From assembly GCF_963677305.1 (NCBI RefSeq), contig NZ_OY781925.1, forward strand, positions 1,389,001 to 1,453,000: a stretch of DNA of 64,000 bases. Direction: 5' to 3'. Source of the DNA: an uncultured Holophaga sp. GTDB taxonomy: Bacteria > Acidobacteriota > Holophagae > Holophagales > Holophagaceae. This document shows, in pieces, positions 45,003 through 54,861 of this stretch. Positions within the stretch are counted from its first letter, which is position 1. Each line of letters opens with the position of its first letter. Both the position numbers and the translations under genes were made by a program. Below the pieces are notes generated by a model that was not told the origin of the DNA, made no database searches, and saw nothing but the letters and a program-made list of their open reading frames with translations.

Positions 45003-46745
45003 ATGGCTACGCTCGAACAACTGGGTACGGTCGTCGAGACCGACGTTCTCGTGGTGGGCTTCGGCATCTCCGGCCTCGCCGCTGCCATCACCACCAAGGA
45101 GGAGAATGCCTCCCTGAAGGTCCTCGCCGTTGACAAGGGCTGTGTCGGATACGCCGGCAAGGCCAACAAGGGGGGCGGCCACGTGGCCTTCATCCCCGAG
45201 GGGGGTGAGGAACAGTACGTCGAGTACCACACCCGCAACTGCGGTGACTACCTCAACGATCAGGACCTGATCCGCAAGTACGCCCACCACACGGTCAAGA
45301 CCATGGACCGCTGGGCCTCCTGGGGGGTCAACTTCATCGGCCGCGAGCACGCCGGACAGGCCCACGCCGTGATCCCCTGGAAGGTCTGCATCGTCGACAA
45401 CGACAACATGATCCCCATGGCCAAGACCGCCCGCAAGCTGGGTGTCGAGTTCCAGGAGAAGGTCACCATCACCGACCTGCTCAAGGAAGGCGACAAGGTT
45501 GTCGGCGCCTTCGGCTTCAGCCTGTTGACCGGTGAGGTCTACATCTACAAGGCCAAGGCCGTGGTCCTGGCCTGTGGCGACCAGAACTTCCGCATCATGC
45601 GCATGTGGAACTCTGGCCGTGGCGATGGCATCGCCGCCGCCTACCGCGCTGGCGCTAAGCTGCGCAACGCCGAGTTCGGCAGCTTCATGAACATCATGAG
45701 CGCCGAGCACAAGATGGTGGCCTACGGTGCCGAGGATGCCCTGGTCAACGCCCGCGGAGAGAACTGCTCCGAGCGCGCCGATCTGGATCCCAGCCTGAAG
45801 TCCGTGGTGGGTGGCGTCGATCTCGGCGGCTCCCAGTCCGTGCTGATGTATCTGGATGTCCGGGACGGCAAGGGTCCCATCTATGAGGACAGCAGCAAGA
45901 ACGGCTTCCCCACCAGCTTCGTGGGCCGCAACCTCTGCAACCTGACCGCCCCTCCCGATCCCCCCTTCCGCCGTCCCACCTCCGAGAAGTTCTGGGCCCG
46001 GATCATGGAGAAGAAGCACGCTGGCTACCGCAATGACGGCCCCCTGAAGGAGGTCATCCCCGGTGTGGTCGCCGAGTGCTCCCCCCTCTATGTGGATCAC
46101 GACTACGCCTGCAGCGTCCCCGGTCTCTTCGCCTCCGGCGACATCTGCGGCTGCGGTGGCGGCTGGGCCGGCGCCGTTCCCACCCCTCCGGGGCGGAACC
46201 GTGGGTCGGGTCTGATGCACGCCGTCATGACCGCCATCTTCGCCGGCACCAGCGTGGCCAAGTACGTGGTGGCCAACCCCACCCAGGGCAGCATCAACGC
46301 TGAGGAGGTCGCCAAGCTCAAGGAGGAGACCTTCGCCCCCCTGAAGCGCATGAAGATGGGCGTCACCACCCACCAGGTGGTCCGCGAGATCGGCGAGATC
46401 ATGCAGCCCGTGGCCTACTCCGGCTACAAGTCCGAGGTGCGCCTCAACGAGGCCCTGGATCGGGTCCTGGCCCTCAAGGCCAAGCTGCCCAACCTGGTGG
46501 CCAAGGATCCCCACGATCTTGCGTCGGCCAATGAGTGCCGCTCCATGGTGCTCTGCGCCGAGGCCTTCTACCGCGCCTCCCTGCTCCGCAAGGAGAGCCG
46601 CGGCTGGCACATGCGCGAGGACTTCAAGACCCGCGACGACCAGAACGGCGCCCAGTGGATCTATGAGGAGATGGGTCAGGACGGGGAGATGAAGATCACC
46701 TGCGTCCCCCTGCCCATGGACCAGTACAAGTACAAGCCCGAGTAG
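45003..46745 (+). CDS. FAD-dependent oxidoreductase, AprA/fumarate reductase flavoprotein-like, substrate unknown
   Basis: 580 residues with an AGGAG site. The N-terminal FAD-binding Rossmann motif GFGISG lies at 19-24. A mid-region FAD segment (VVLACGDQNFR) and a capping domain follow, then a C-terminal helical domain of the succinate dehydrogenase/fumarate reductase/APS reductase superfamily. It lacks a Tat signal and the length of true AprA. Paired with a ferredoxin and a divergent LysR gene, it could reduce or oxidise a specific organic compound such as an unsaturated acid, or act in anaerobic respiration. No sat, qmo or dsr genes are near, so a role in sulfate reduction is not supported. 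Confidence 0.85.
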   Translation: MATLEQLGTVVETDVLVVGFGISGLAAAITTKEENASLKVLAVDKGCVGYAGKANKGGGHVAFIPEGGEEQYVEYHTRNCGDYLNDQDLIRKYAHHTVKTMDRWASWGVNFIGREHAGQAHAVIPWKVCIVDNDNMIPMAKTARKLGVEFQEKVTITDLLKEGDKVVGAFGFSLLTGEVYIYKAKAVVLACGDQNFRIMRMWNSGRGDGIAAAYRAGAKLRNAEFGSFMNIMSAEHKMVAYGAEDALVNARGENCSERADLDPSLKSVVGGVDLGGSQSVLMYLDVRDGKGPIYEDSSKNGFPTSFVGRNLCNLTAPPDPPFRRPTSEKFWARIMEKKHAGYRNDGPLKEVIPGVVAECSPLYVDHDYACSVPGLFASGDICGCGGGWAGAVPTPPGRNRGSGLMHAVMTAIFAGTSVAKYVVANPTQGSINAEEVAKLKEETFAPLKRMKMGVTTHQVVREIGEIMQPVAYSGYKSEVRLNEALDRVLALKAKLPNLVAKDPHDLASANECRSMVLCAEAFYRASLLRKESRGWHMREDFKTRDDQNGAQWIYEEMGQDGEMKITCVPLPMDQYKYKPE

Positions 46746-46762
46746 TCCACTCGGCACCCTGG

Positions 46763-46788
46763 AAGGCCCCGGTTTCCCCGGGGCCTTT
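46763..46788 (+). terminator. Terminator after the flavoprotein gene
   Basis: A 10-bp perfect stem, AAGGCCCCGG/CCGGGGCCTT (loop 5 nt), with a short T run, 18 nt after the stop. Confidence 0.85.
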
Positions 46789-46881
46789 CTGCATGGCGTG
46801 GGAATCCCCAGCGGGATCCGCGCATCCAAGGGCAGTCCCCCGGCCCTCGGCTGGATCGCGGGGCTGTGCTTCGGAGGGTCC

Positions 46882-47712
46882 ATGCGCCCAGGTCTTTCCA
46901 TCGAGTTCTTCCCTCCCCAGACCCCCGAGGGCATGGAGAAGCTGCGGGGTGTGCGCAGTCAGCTGGCGGTGCTCCAGCCCGCCTTCTTCTCCGTCACCTT
47001 TGGCGCGGGCGGCACCACGCGCGAGCGCACCTTCGACGCGGTCCGGGAGATCACGGCGGAAGGCTTCAACGCCGCTCCCCACCTCTCCTGTATCGGCTCC
47101 TCCCGGCAGAGCATCCGGGAGATCCTGCAGGACTACCGGGCCGCGGGCATCTGCCGCATCGTCGCCCTGCGGGGAGACCTGCCCTCAGGCATGGTCGAGC
47201 TGGGCGAGTTCCGCCATGCCAATGAACTGGTGGCCTTCATTCGCGAGGAAACGGGGGACCACTTCCACATCGAGGTCGCCGCCTACCCTGAATGGCACCC
47301 CCAGGCCCGCCATCCCCAGGACGATCTGGCGGCCTTCGTGCTCAAGGCCAAGGCCGGGGCCGACTCGGCCATCACCCAGTATTTCTTCAACGCGGACGCC
47401 TACTTCCACTTCGTGGACCGGGTGCGGGCCGCCGGGGTCGATCTGCCCATCGTGCCTGGGATCATGCCCATCGGCAGCTTCTCCCGGTTGGCCCGCTTCT
47501 CGGATGCCTGCGGGGCGGAGCTGCCCCGCTGGATGCGCCGGGAGTTCGAGGGGCTGAGCGATGACACCGCCGCCATCCGGGAGCTGGGGCTGGAGCTCGT
47601 GACGCGACTCTGCGAGCGTCTTCTGGCCGGGGGGGCCCCGGGGCTCCACTTCTACTCCATGAACCAGGCTGGCCTGACTCTGGAAATCTGCCGACGGCTG
47701 GGCTGGGCCTGA
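46882..47712 (+). CDS. metF: 5,10-methylenetetrahydrofolate reductase
   Basis: 276 residues from the ATG at 46882 with a GGAGG site. LSIEFFPPQTPEG starts the FAD TIM barrel, and VTFGAGGTTRE, ALRGDLP, and the ADSAITQYFFN block are family motifs. It makes 5-methyl-THF, the methyl donor for methionine synthase, and in acetogenic metabolism part of the methyl branch. It is monocistronic behind a terminator and convergent with bshB1. No SAM or SAH riboswitch is recognisable in the short upstream gap. Confidence 0.94.
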   Translation: MRPGLSIEFFPPQTPEGMEKLRGVRSQLAVLQPAFFSVTFGAGGTTRERTFDAVREITAEGFNAAPHLSCIGSSRQSIREILQDYRAAGICRIVALRGDLPSGMVELGEFRHANELVAFIREETGDHFHIEVAAYPEWHPQARHPQDDLAAFVLKAKAGADSAITQYFFNADAYFHFVDRVRAAGVDLPIVPGIMPIGSFSRLARFSDACGAELPRWMRREFEGLSDDTAAIRELGLELVTRLCERLLAGGAPGLHFYSMNQAGLTLEICRRLGWA

Positions 47713-47722
47713 GCCGCCGGGT

Positions 47723-48448
47723 TCAGCTGAGCCTTGTCAGGAGTTCGATGAGGGCCGGGGCCACCGGCTTCTCGCACCAGAGCCCCTCTGCAAAGGCGCA
47801 GTCCCGAAGGCTGGCCCAGTGCATGGCCCGGCCTTCGATGCCCCGGCGGAAGGCCGGGTGGGCGATGCGGGTGGGGGGCAGGTCGGGGTTCTGGGTGAAC
47901 TGGCTGCCGAAGGCGTCGAAGGCGGCCATGCGCCGCTCCCAGACCCCCGAGACATCCACGGTGAGGTCCGGCGGGGTGGGGGGGTTCACCCCCCCGACCC
48001 AGGCCAAGGCGGAGGGGCGGAAGGGCTCTCCCTGGCAGGGATAGTTGCGAAGGCCTGCGTAGAAGGCCGCCTCCCGGCCAATGCGGTGGATGCGTCGATG
48101 GTCCGGGTGGTGGTCCTCGGGATGAGGCAGGATGACGACCCGTGGCCGCAGGGCCCGGTACTGCTCCATCACGGCGATCCGGTAGCGCTCACGCTCATCG
48201 AAGCGGGCGTCGGGGAAGTCCAGGATGTGGCGCTGGACCCCCAGGAGCCGGGCGGCGGCCAGGGCCTCCTCGCGGCGGAGCTCCGGGGTGCCCCGGGTGC
48301 CCAGGTCCCCGGAGGTGACATCCAGGATGGCGCAGCGCAGGCCGCGGTCCGAGGCCAGGGCCAGGATGCCGCCCACATGCACCTCGGCGTCGTCAGGGTG
48401 GGCCCCGAGGACGAGGAGGTCGAGAGGGGAGGAGGGATCAGTGGTCAT
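47723..48448 (-). CDS. bshB1: Bacillithiol biosynthesis deacetylase BshB1 (PIG-L family)
   Basis: 241 residues. LVLGAHPDDAEVHVGG carries the zinc-binding AHPDDAE motif, and PHPEDHHPDHRRIH provides the second His cluster. The 11-nt gap to metF on the other strand and the upstream bshC gene place it in a bacillithiol pair. It removes the acetyl group from GlcNAc-malate to give GlcN-malate, the step before Cys addition. Other PIG-L deacetylases exist, but the neighbour supports this call. Confidence 0.85.
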   Translation of the reverse strand: MTTDPSSPLDLLVLGAHPDDAEVHVGGILALASDRGLRCAILDVTSGDLGTRGTPELRREEALAAARLLGVQRHILDFPDARFDERERYRIAVMEQYRALRPRVVILPHPEDHHPDHRRIHRIGREAAFYAGLRNYPCQGEPFRPSALAWVGGVNPPTPPDLTVDVSGVWERRMAAFDAFGSQFTQNPDLPPTRIAHPAFRRGIEGRAMHWASLRDCAFAEGLWCEKPVAPALIELLTRLS

Positions 48449-48451
48449 GGA

Positions 48452-49633
48452 TCACCCGGGCTGCTGGTGGGGGATGGTGAGGACGGGGGCGCCGGTCTCC
48501 AGGCCCGCCAGGATGCGTTGGAGGAGCTCGGGCTCCCTGAGCCATTGGATGCCGGGCAGGACTCTCTCCTGGGGGCGCCCGAAGGGGAAGAGGGCCTGGC
48601 GCAGGCGCTCGGGGTCCATCCCCAGGCGGGCTGCGGCCGCATCCCGGAGCACCCGGCGGTCCAGGCGGCCAAGGCGGGCCCGGGTCCGCTCCAGCTCATG
48701 CCGGAAACGCTCGGCCAGGGGCGGTGCCCAGGCGGGGTCGGGAGTGGGCAGGGGAAGGGTCTGGCTGGGGAGGGGAGGGGGGTCGAGGGCCAGGGCGGTC
48801 CAGTCCCCGAGCCGGATCCGCTCCAGGTCGGAGAGCTCCAGATCCAGGCCGGGGGGGAGCAGGTGGACCGTGGGGCGGGGGATGATCCGGGGAGGCTGGA
48901 GGCCCACCCGCTCCCAGAGGGGTTCGGTCAGTCGCCAGTAGGCCCGCTCGGCGGGGCCCAGGACCACGCCTTCCACCGGGACCAGGAGGGACTGCATGAG
49001 GGGGCGGAGGGCGGCGCCAGGACTCAGCCAGCAACCCCTGGGGCAGGGCTCGCCCTGCTCCAGACGCTGCCGCAGGCCGGTGGCAGGATCCAGAGAGAAC
49101 CAGGCTGCCTGGGCGCTGGGGTCCAGGGGCAGGGGGGCACCCTCTGCTGCAAGGCGCTCCGCCTGGGCTGCGAGGTTCGCCTCCAGTCCCAGGGATCGCC
49201 AGCGTTCGAGCTCGGACTGGATGGGCATCCGGACTGCGGGGTCGGTGGGAGAGAAGGGCTCCAGGCCCAGTTCCCAGAGAGGGCGACCCAGGGCCAGGGC
49301 ATGGCCTCGGAGGTCGGGACTCTGTGGAAGGGGGACCTGGCCCCAGAGCTGCTCTGCCTCCCTCTGCTGCTGGGCCTCCCAGGGGAGCCAGCCCGTGGCG
49401 GTGCCGGGCGGAGCTGCGAAGCGGAAGCGGTGACGCAGGAGGCGTCCCGCCTGCAGGCCGCAGGTGGCCGCCACCTCGTGGCGATCATGATCCTCGTCGG
49501 CCAGCCAGTAGAGCGCCCTCGCACCGGTACGTCGCGCTTCGGCCAAGGCCGTCAGGGCCTTGACCACGGAGAGGGCCGGCGTCCATCCGGCTCCGATCTG
49601 CTGCCCGGTGATGATGGCTGGGGGTGGCGCCAT
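48452..49633 (-). CDS. bshC: Putative cysteine ligase BshC, short form
   Basis: 393 residues. VVKALTALAEARRTG and the ALYWLADEDHDRHEVA motif, together with the opening IITGQQIG, are diagnostic of BshC, which joins cysteine to GlcN-malate to complete bacillithiol. Typical BshC proteins have about 530-540 residues; here the N-terminal region before the TGQQ motif is missing and the C-terminal coiled-coil part is shortened. No frameshift is evident. Its stop lies 3 nt from the bshB1 start, so the two are coupled. The start is an ATG without a strong ribosome site, 21 nt from the divergent membrane-protein gene. Confidence 0.82.
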   Translation of the reverse strand: MAPPPAIITGQQIGAGWTPALSVVKALTALAEARRTGARALYWLADEDHDRHEVAATCGLQAGRLLRHRFRFAAPPGTATGWLPWEAQQQREAEQLWGQVPLPQSPDLRGHALALGRPLWELGLEPFSPTDPAVRMPIQSELERWRSLGLEANLAAQAERLAAEGAPLPLDPSAQAAWFSLDPATGLRQRLEQGEPCPRGCWLSPGAALRPLMQSLLVPVEGVVLGPAERAYWRLTEPLWERVGLQPPRIIPRPTVHLLPPGLDLELSDLERIRLGDWTALALDPPPLPSQTLPLPTPDPAWAPPLAERFRHELERTRARLGRLDRRVLRDAAAARLGMDPERLRQALFPFGRPQERVLPGIQWLREPELLQRILAGLETGAPVLTIPHQQPG

Positions 49634-49654
49634 CTGCCCAGGGTATCCCCAGCC

Positions 49655-50947
49655 ATGTCAGGATGGAAGCTTGCGGGGGAGGTGGATTTGCAGGCGAAGG
49701 GCGTGGAGACGGACCTGGGGAGGGTCTGTGACCGGTGCAGGGCTGGCCTCTCGACGGTGCGTATCATCGTGGTGGAGGCTTTCAGTGCCTTCGGTCGGAA
49801 CGATGATCTCCGGCAGGCTTCTTCTCTGGCCTTCTACACGGCGCTTGCCCTCATTCCCGCCATGCTTCTCCTCACCTTCGTGCTGGGTTGGGGCATCGGG
49901 ACCTCCCCCAGGGCCCTGAAGCGGACTACGGAGGTGATCCACCAGGTCATGCCGGATTTCGGGAGTGTGATCCTCCGGGAGGTGGGGGCCATTGCCCGCA
50001 ACAAGCGCGGACTGGGGATCATCAACATCGCCCTCCTGCTCTGGAGTCTCACTCCCCTGGTGTCGGCCTTCCGGGGCGTTCTGAACCATGTCTTCAAGGT
50101 CCGTCCGGCCCGGCCTGTCTGGATCACCAAGTTCATGGACCTGGGGATTTCTCTTCTGGTGATCCTGGGGACGGCGGTGCTGGCCAGCCTGAGCATGGTC
50201 GTCGGATTCCTCTCCAAGCTTCCGGTGCCGCTGGTCTCCGCCTCCTCCATGCGGGGTTTCAGTCTCTACCTGCTGGTCGTGGGTCTGCTCCTGCTGCTCT
50301 ACCGGGCCTTCGCCCCGCGCATGAAACTGGCCCACCTGCTGGCGGGCGCCCTGACGACGGCGACCCTCTGGTTCCTGCTCAAGCCCTGCTTCACGCTTTT
50401 CTTGATGCACAACCCGGGCTACGGTCTCGCCTTCGGCTCCTTCAAGTCCCTGTTCATCCTCTTCATCTGGATCTACTACTCCATGGCGGTGCTCCTCCTG
50501 GGGGCGGAGGTGATGGCGGCCCTCAGTCGCAAGGACATGCTCCTCCTCAAGCACTTCCTCGACGGGAAGGTGGGGCCCTCGCGCTTCGGTCACCATCGCT
50601 TCCTGATCCGGGTGCCGGAGGGGGAGGTCTTCTTCCGGGAGGGGGAGAGCGGGCGGGAGATGTTCTACCTCCTGAGGGGCCGGGTGGCCATCCTCCGGGG
50701 ACAGGAGGAGATCGCCTTCATGGAGGCCGGGGACTTCTTCGGCGAGATGGGTCTTCTGCTGGGGCAGCGGCGCTCGGCCACCGCCATGGCACTGGAGGCT
50801 TGCGAGTGTGTCCTGGTCAGTGAGCAGAGCCTGGATACCCTCATGCGGGAGTTTCCGGACCTGGTGCGCGAGATGCTGACCGAGATGGCCTCCCGGCTCA
50901 GGCTGATGGATGAGCGCCTTGGAGGTACTCCGTCAGGGCCCGCTTGA
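49655..50947 (+). CDS. YihY/BrkB-family membrane protein fused to a cyclic-nucleotide-binding domain
   Basis: 430 residues if the ATG at 49655 is used; it has no clear ribosome site, and a later GTG start near residue 35 is possible. Residues about 40-300 hold six hydrophobic segments with the YihY motif ASSLAFYTALALIPAMLLL and the SLFILFIWIYYSMAVLLLGAE block. A cytoplasmic cNMP-binding (CRP-like) domain follows (about 325-425: FREGESGREMFYLLRGRVAIL and AGDFFGEMGLLLGQRRSATA). The fusion suggests control of the membrane domain by cAMP or a related nucleotide. The C-terminal end overlaps the HEAT protein gene by 50 nt. Confidence 0.85.
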   Translation: MSGWKLAGEVDLQAKGVETDLGRVCDRCRAGLSTVRIIVVEAFSAFGRNDDLRQASSLAFYTALALIPAMLLLTFVLGWGIGTSPRALKRTTEVIHQVMPDFGSVILREVGAIARNKRGLGIINIALLLWSLTPLVSAFRGVLNHVFKVRPARPVWITKFMDLGISLLVILGTAVLASLSMVVGFLSKLPVPLVSASSMRGFSLYLLVVGLLLLLYRAFAPRMKLAHLLAGALTTATLWFLLKPCFTLFLMHNPGYGLAFGSFKSLFILFIWIYYSMAVLLLGAEVMAALSRKDMLLLKHFLDGKVGPSRFGHHRFLIRVPEGEVFFREGESGREMFYLLRGRVAILRGQEEIAFMEAGDFFGEMGLLLGQRRSATAMALEACECVLVSEQSLDTLMREFPDLVREMLTEMASRLRLMDERLGGTPSGPA

Positions 50948-53261
50948 AGGCATCCCTCTCCGGCCCCTGCGGCTCGGCGGAAATCAGCCGGTCGATGGCG
51001 TGCTGGGCCTCCTGGGTGTCGAGGCGACAGAGGGCCCTCAGGGCCGCGACCCGGATGGGCATGGCCTCCCGGGTTTCCCGGAAGAAGCGTCGCCTGCGGG
51101 CTGCGAACTGCTCCAGGTCGGTGACTGTGGAAGGGACCTTCAGGGTCCCCAGGAGCTCAATGGCCCGCTCCCGGACTCGCTCCGCCGCTCCGCCCTCCCG
51201 GGTCCGCCCGGACTGGATGAAGCGCAGGATCTCGGGCGCCGAGCGACGGCTGTCGAGCTCCCCCAGAGCGTAGAGGGTTTCGATCTGGATGTCGGGCTCG
51301 CTGCGGAAGAGCAGGTCCACCAGGGCCTGATCAGCGGAGGGCCCGCCCATACGGCCGATGGCCCGGATGGCCGCCTTCCGGACCCGGATGTCAGGGTGGA
51401 CCAGGCAGGCGTGGATCCGCTCTGCGTGGCCGGGGCCCCCGATCTCCGCCAGGACCACCAGGGCGTTCCTCACCACGAACCAGTCCGGGGCCTCCAGGGC
51501 ATCCAGGAGGGGGCCCTCGGAGACGGATCCACAGGCCTTCAGGAGTTCCATGATCCGGCTTCGCCGGGTCCGGTCGGGCTCCTGGGAGAGACGATCCAAG
51601 AGGTGCCCTGTGGCAAGGGGGCCCACCAGTTCCAGGTAGGGCATGGCTTCCTGCCTCCCCTGGGAGAAGACCCGTTCAAGCACGCTGTCGATCCGCTCAG
51701 GGCTCGCCAGACGGGTGAGCAGGTCCCGGGTGGCGCGGTCCTTCCATGGCGATGGGGGGGCCAGTTCCGAGGCCACATCGTGGAGTTCCCCGAGGAGCAG
51801 GACCATCCGCCTGGGATCGCCAAGGGCGACCCAGTGCCACAGGAGGTGCTCCACTGCCCGGGAGATGGGCTCGTGGACCGCTGGGTCCTTCTCTCTGCCC
51901 CAGGCCTGGGCCAGGAGCTGCTCCAGCTCCTGGATGAGCCCCACGGGCATGCCGGGGATGTCCACCCATCCGGCAATGCTGATGAAGCCCACGGCCACCT
52001 GCGTGCGGCGGGCCACGGCCGGAGAGGCCAGTCCGGTCCCATAGTGGCGCATGAGACGCATGAACTCGGGCAGCCGTCCCCCCTCCAGGAGCTCCCGGAG
52101 GAAGGCCAGGACTTTGTCGGTGGGGATCTCGAAGATCTTCTGCTTCTCCAGGAGCTTGCGGAAGCGGACCTCGGGGGGGAGGCTCTCCCATGAGAGGATC
52201 TCCATCAGGTCCCGGAGCTGCTCCTGGGAAAGGCCGCCTTGGCTCAGGGCCTTCAGGAGCTGATCGTTCCAGCGTTCGGGAGCCGGGGCCATGCTGCGGA
52301 GGGCAGGGCTGTAGCTCCCCAGTTCCTCCTGGGAGATGCCGCTTTCCAGGTAGGCCTGGGCCAGGGTCGAGGCCCCGACGCTCCCCACCAGCCTGGCGAA
52401 GGTGGCGCGGAGCTGGCCTCCCCGCAGCTGGGAGGCGGCCTTGAAGACGCCCAGCCTGGAGGCGGCGGGCAGGCTGCTCACCGCCTGGCTGAGGATGCCC
52501 TGGGTGTTGGGCTGGGAGCCCTGGCGGTCAAGGCCCAGCTGCTCCATGAAGTCTCCGAGCCCGCTCAGGTCGGACTCCCCGCCGAGTCCCGCCACGGCCA
52601 GAAGGAAGGTCCGGAGCTGGTCCACCAGGGTGGGCGTGGAGCGCTCGGTCTGGGCCGACTGGATCTGGGCCATGACGCTGCGGGTGGGGACGTTCATCGG
52701 CAGCGTCCGGTCCTCCGTCTGCCCCTGGGCCGCACCCGCATCGATGCCTCCGGGTGTGGGTCCAGTGCTGCCCGACCTGCGCTGGACGGCCAGCTCGGCC
52801 ACGGACTGGAGCATGGCGGCCACCACCTCGCCGCCTTCGGTGACCTCCTCGAGTCGTGTGGCCAGGATGCGGATGTGGGTCACGCCCAGCGACTCCAGGA
52901 GTTTGCGGGCACCTCCTACTTCCCGCAGCTCTCCGGGCTTCTGCGACAGGACCTGAAGGAGGGACTGCAGCTCCTCCAGGGAGACTCCGGGATAGAGGGT
53001 CAGGGCGTGGATGCTCCGTTCCTCCAGGATCCGCGCGAGGCTGCGGACATGCATGTTGCCATCGTCCTCGGGGCTCTTGTCCAGGAACATCCGTCCGTTC
53101 CGGGCGGCGACCTGGGCCTGCCGCTTGCCTGCCAGGAAGTCCTCGTAGCAGGCGGCGAGCGCCTGCATGAACTCCATGTGGCGGGGGTGTTTCGCCCCAT
53201 ACATCTGCGAGGTCTTCAGGGACCTGAGCAGGGCCACGATGAATTCCTGGAAGGGCGGCAT
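50898..53261 (-). CDS. Large HEAT-repeat protein of unknown function
   Basis: 787 residues, very rich in Leu, with no signal peptide. The N-terminal half (MPPFQEFIVALLRSLKTSQMYG) contains helical segments and a low-complexity linker around 180-215. The C-terminal third (about 560-760) is made of HEAT-like repeats, for example IHACLVHPDIRVRKAAIRAIGRMGG. Such proteins serve as scaffolds or as regulators of signalling. The start has no obvious ribosome site. It is convergent with the YihY-fusion gene and overlaps it by 50 nt. Confidence 0.75.
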   Translation of the reverse strand: MPPFQEFIVALLRSLKTSQMYGAKHPRHMEFMQALAACYEDFLAGKRQAQVAARNGRMFLDKSPEDDGNMHVRSLARILEERSIHALTLYPGVSLEELQSLLQVLSQKPGELREVGGARKLLESLGVTHIRILATRLEEVTEGGEVVAAMLQSVAELAVQRRSGSTGPTPGGIDAGAAQGQTEDRTLPMNVPTRSVMAQIQSAQTERSTPTLVDQLRTFLLAVAGLGGESDLSGLGDFMEQLGLDRQGSQPNTQGILSQAVSSLPAASRLGVFKAASQLRGGQLRATFARLVGSVGASTLAQAYLESGISQEELGSYSPALRSMAPAPERWNDQLLKALSQGGLSQEQLRDLMEILSWESLPPEVRFRKLLEKQKIFEIPTDKVLAFLRELLEGGRLPEFMRLMRHYGTGLASPAVARRTQVAVGFISIAGWVDIPGMPVGLIQELEQLLAQAWGREKDPAVHEPISRAVEHLLWHWVALGDPRRMVLLLGELHDVASELAPPSPWKDRATRDLLTRLASPERIDSVLERVFSQGRQEAMPYLELVGPLATGHLLDRLSQEPDRTRRSRIMELLKACGSVSEGPLLDALEAPDWFVVRNALVVLAEIGGPGHAERIHACLVHPDIRVRKAAIRAIGRMGGPSADQALVDLLFRSEPDIQIETLYALGELDSRRSAPEILRFIQSGRTREGGAAERVRERAIELLGTLKVPSTVTDLEQFAARRRRFFRETREAMPIRVAALRALCRLDTQEAQHAIDRLISAEPQGPERDAFKRALTEYLQGAHPSA

Positions 53262-53382
53262 GCGGGGCTCCGGACTGAAGGGGATGGCCCCAGTGTGCCC
53301 GGTCGCCCTGGGGGGGGCAATGTGCGCTTTGGCTGTGGAGGTTCATCGGATGCGGGAAGGCCCTTTTTCCCATGGGACGGCA

Positions 53383-53408
53383 AAGCCCCCCGGCCGAGCG
53401 GGGGGCTT
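53383..53408. terminator. Terminator between gap and the HEAT gene region
   Basis: A 10-bp stem, AAGCCCCCCG/CGGGGGGCTT, with a 6-nt loop. It lies 17 nt behind the gap stop on the minus strand; the following T run is short. Confidence 0.75.
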
Positions 53409-53425
53409 GGGGGGATCGGCCAGGG

Positions 53426-54496
<1,071 letters not shown>

Positions 54497-54724
54497 TCAG
54501 CACACCTTCGCAGCAGGATAACGCAGGCTGGGCAGACGGGACTCCAGCTTCTTGGAGAGGGTGTTGCGGTGGATGCCCAGGCGCCGGGCGGCGGCGCTCT
54601 GGTTGCCCTTGTGGGCCTCCAGGACCTGGAGGAGGTAGGCCCGCTCGAACTCATGGAGGGCCATGTCGAGGGGGATCTCCTTGCGCACCATCTCGAGGAC
54701 CAGATTCTCCAGTTGCTCGCGCAT
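54497..54724 (-). CDS. Fis-family DNA-binding protein
   Basis: 75 residues from the ATG at 54722-54724, which has GGAG at proper distance; a TTG 24 nt upstream is in frame but weaker. The C-terminal NQSAAARRLGIHRNTLSKKLE is the Fis-type helix-turn-helix that is also found at the end of sigma-54 activators. It may be a stand-alone Fis-like nucleoid regulator. It lies ahead of gap in the same direction and is divergent from the pyruvate kinase gene. Targets are unknown. Confidence 0.85.
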   Translation of the reverse strand: MREQLENLVLEMVRKEIPLDMALHEFERAYLLQVLEAHKGNQSAAARRLGIHRNTLSKKLESRLPSLRYPAAKVC

Positions 54725-54861
54725 TCCACCATCTCCATCGTTGGGCAAGAGTGGAGTAAGGTAGCACCCGGGAGGCCACCCGCGAAGGGGAAAATTTCGG
54801 GCAAATGCAGGCCGGCTGCGGAAAAAACTGTGGAATCCTTGTGGACAAGATGGAGGAGAAG

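Noticed and set aside
45003-46745. True APS reductase AprA (sulfate reduction)
   Set aside because: Shorter than AprA, its ferredoxin partner lacks the AprB tail, and no sat, qmo or dsr genes are nearby.
46789-46881. SAM or SAH riboswitch before metF
   Set aside because: No conserved core sequence or terminator/anti-terminator pair was seen.
47819-49654. 1042-residue reading for the YihY-type protein
   Set aside because: The first 600 residues run antisense to bshB1 and bshC and have no domain; the real gene starts near 49655.
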